DNA of 64,000 bases. Source: Allobosea sp. CS1GBMeth4. GTDB taxonomy: Bacteria > Pseudomonadota > Alphaproteobacteria > Rhizobiales > Beijerinckiaceae. Position 1 is the first letter of the stretch. The number at the start of each line of letters is the position of its first letter. Location: assembly GCF_900185715.1 (NCBI RefSeq), contig NZ_FYAS01000013.1:124001-188000 (forward strand), in the 5' to 3' direction. This document shows positions 63,574-64,000 of this stretch, piece after piece. The notes under the pieces were generated by a model, which was not told where the DNA came from, searched no databases, and was given only the letters and a program-made list of their open reading frames with translations. The translations under genes and the position numbers were made by a program.

Positions 63574-63774
63574 TCATCCGGGACGCCGGCGCCGTGTCTC
63601 GCGCTCGCCGCGGCCGGCGGGGCGGGGCCGCCGCGGCGGCTTCCCCGCCGCCGGCTCGAGCTGGCGCTCGTAGCGCACGCCGGTGAAGAACAGGATCTGC
63701 CCGAACGGACCCGTCGCCGCGGGTGCCTGGCCGGTGGAGCGCCTGCGCGGCGCGAAAGGAATGACATGTGCCAT
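63574..63774 (-). CDS. Small basic conserved protein
   Basis: A 66-residue protein, rich in Arg and Pro, starting MAHVIPFAPRRRSTGQ after a strong gggagg site (about 7 nt). The middle GPFGQILFFTGVRYERQ looks like a conserved short motif; the C-terminal third is an Arg/Pro-rich tail. I have seen similar small IPFxPR-type proteins in Hyphomicrobiales, with no assigned function. Its upstream frame extends to 63843 but lacks a better start. Confidence 0.65.
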   Translation of the reverse strand: MAHVIPFAPRRRSTGQAPAATGPFGQILFFTGVRYERQLEPAAGKPPRRPRPAGRGERETRRRRPG

Positions 63775-63953
63775 AATGCGCCTCCCTTGCTGGCGCCTGC
63801 GCCGAAATCGCAAACAACACGGAAGCCCGGAGAGACCGTGCACAGATCGCGCCGGCCATCCTCAAGATCATCAACTCCGATCATGGTTAACGCGGTGCTA
63901 ACGCATCGGAGATAATTGTCGGAAAAGTGACGCCCGCCGACGAGAATCGCCCC

Positions 63954-64000
63954 ATGCCCTCCCGCATCGCCGCAGACCTTGCCGAACTCGCCAGGCTGGC
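63954..64000 (+). CDS. Start of a gene cut by the window end
   Basis: An ATG at 63954 opens a frame reading PSRIAADLAELARLA to the end of the window. It follows an AT-rich, promoter-like patch (ggttaacgcggtgctaacg at about 63886-63904). No ribosome site is obvious and 15 codons are too few to identify the product. Confidence 0.35.
   Translation, partial: MPSRIAADLAELARL

Overview
This 64 kb window is GC-rich, gene-dense chromosomal DNA of an alphaproteobacterium. The order Hyphomicrobiales is likely, and something close to Bosea or the Methylobacteriaceae is plausible but not proven. The support is the gene content (ffh-rpsP-rimM, a methylsuccinyl-CoA dehydrogenase of the ethylmalonyl-CoA pathway, a DUF1214/DUF1254-like pair, a second infA-like gene beside a DEAD-box helicase and a cold-shock gene), many interspersed palindromic elements in gaps, and uniformly high GC outside one short tract. 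I saw no rRNA or tRNA gene, CRISPR array, prophage or complete insertion sequence.

Layout: 1-3.2 kb carries translation and secretion genes on the minus strand (HAD hydrolase, rimM, rpsP, ffh). 3.5-11.4 kb holds exported proteins, an AbrB antitoxin with a frameshifted PemK/MazF-like toxin, a LysE/RhtB exporter, a methyltransferase, a metallo-beta-lactamase-fold hydrolase, dapF and mtaB. 11.4-17.3 kb has fadD, a divergent EF-G paralogue, an SDR and a TauE-type permease. 17.5-23.8 kb has rplS, a divergent kynureninase-like/kynA pair for tryptophan breakdown, and leuC/leuD separated by two small genes. 23.9-32.9 kb has a DUF1501/DUF1800 export pair, a MalY/PatB-like enzyme, a Dda/RecD-like helicase, a chemoreceptor, a GNAT protein, a second LysE exporter and an SDR.

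33.0-40.7 kb is a catabolic module: a fused HyuA-HyuB 5-oxoprolinase/hydantoinase, divergent from a TRAP transporter (small permease, large permease, binding protein), followed by a MarR-like regulator. The gap between the divergent arms has a perfect 12-bp inverted repeat touching the -35 box of a good sigma70-type promoter, and a 28-codon leader ORF whose end overlaps the first TRAP start codon. 40.7-43.9 kb has methylsuccinyl-CoA dehydrogenase and a SleB-type cell wall hydrolase.

43.9-46.1 kb is the one clearly foreign-looking tract. It has visibly lower GC, a pair of 22-bp tandem repeats at its left edge, a ComEC-like metallo-beta-lactamase-fold gene head-to-head (26 nt between start codons) with a membrane protein, and then a decapitated SRAP (YedK/HMCES-like) gene. 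This is the best candidate for an undescribed accessory system. 46.2-51.5 kb has two repeat-rich secreted proteins, a cold-adaptation cluster (cspA, rhlE-like helicase, infA paralogue, small membrane protein), a GFA protein and a HAD hydrolase. 51.6-64 kb has pyruvate phosphate dikinase, a YcgN protein, a FecBCD-type uptake operon ending in a methyltransferase, a PBP1A-type transglycosylase/transpeptidase, the DUF1214/DUF1254-like pair, a lipoprotein and a small basic protein.
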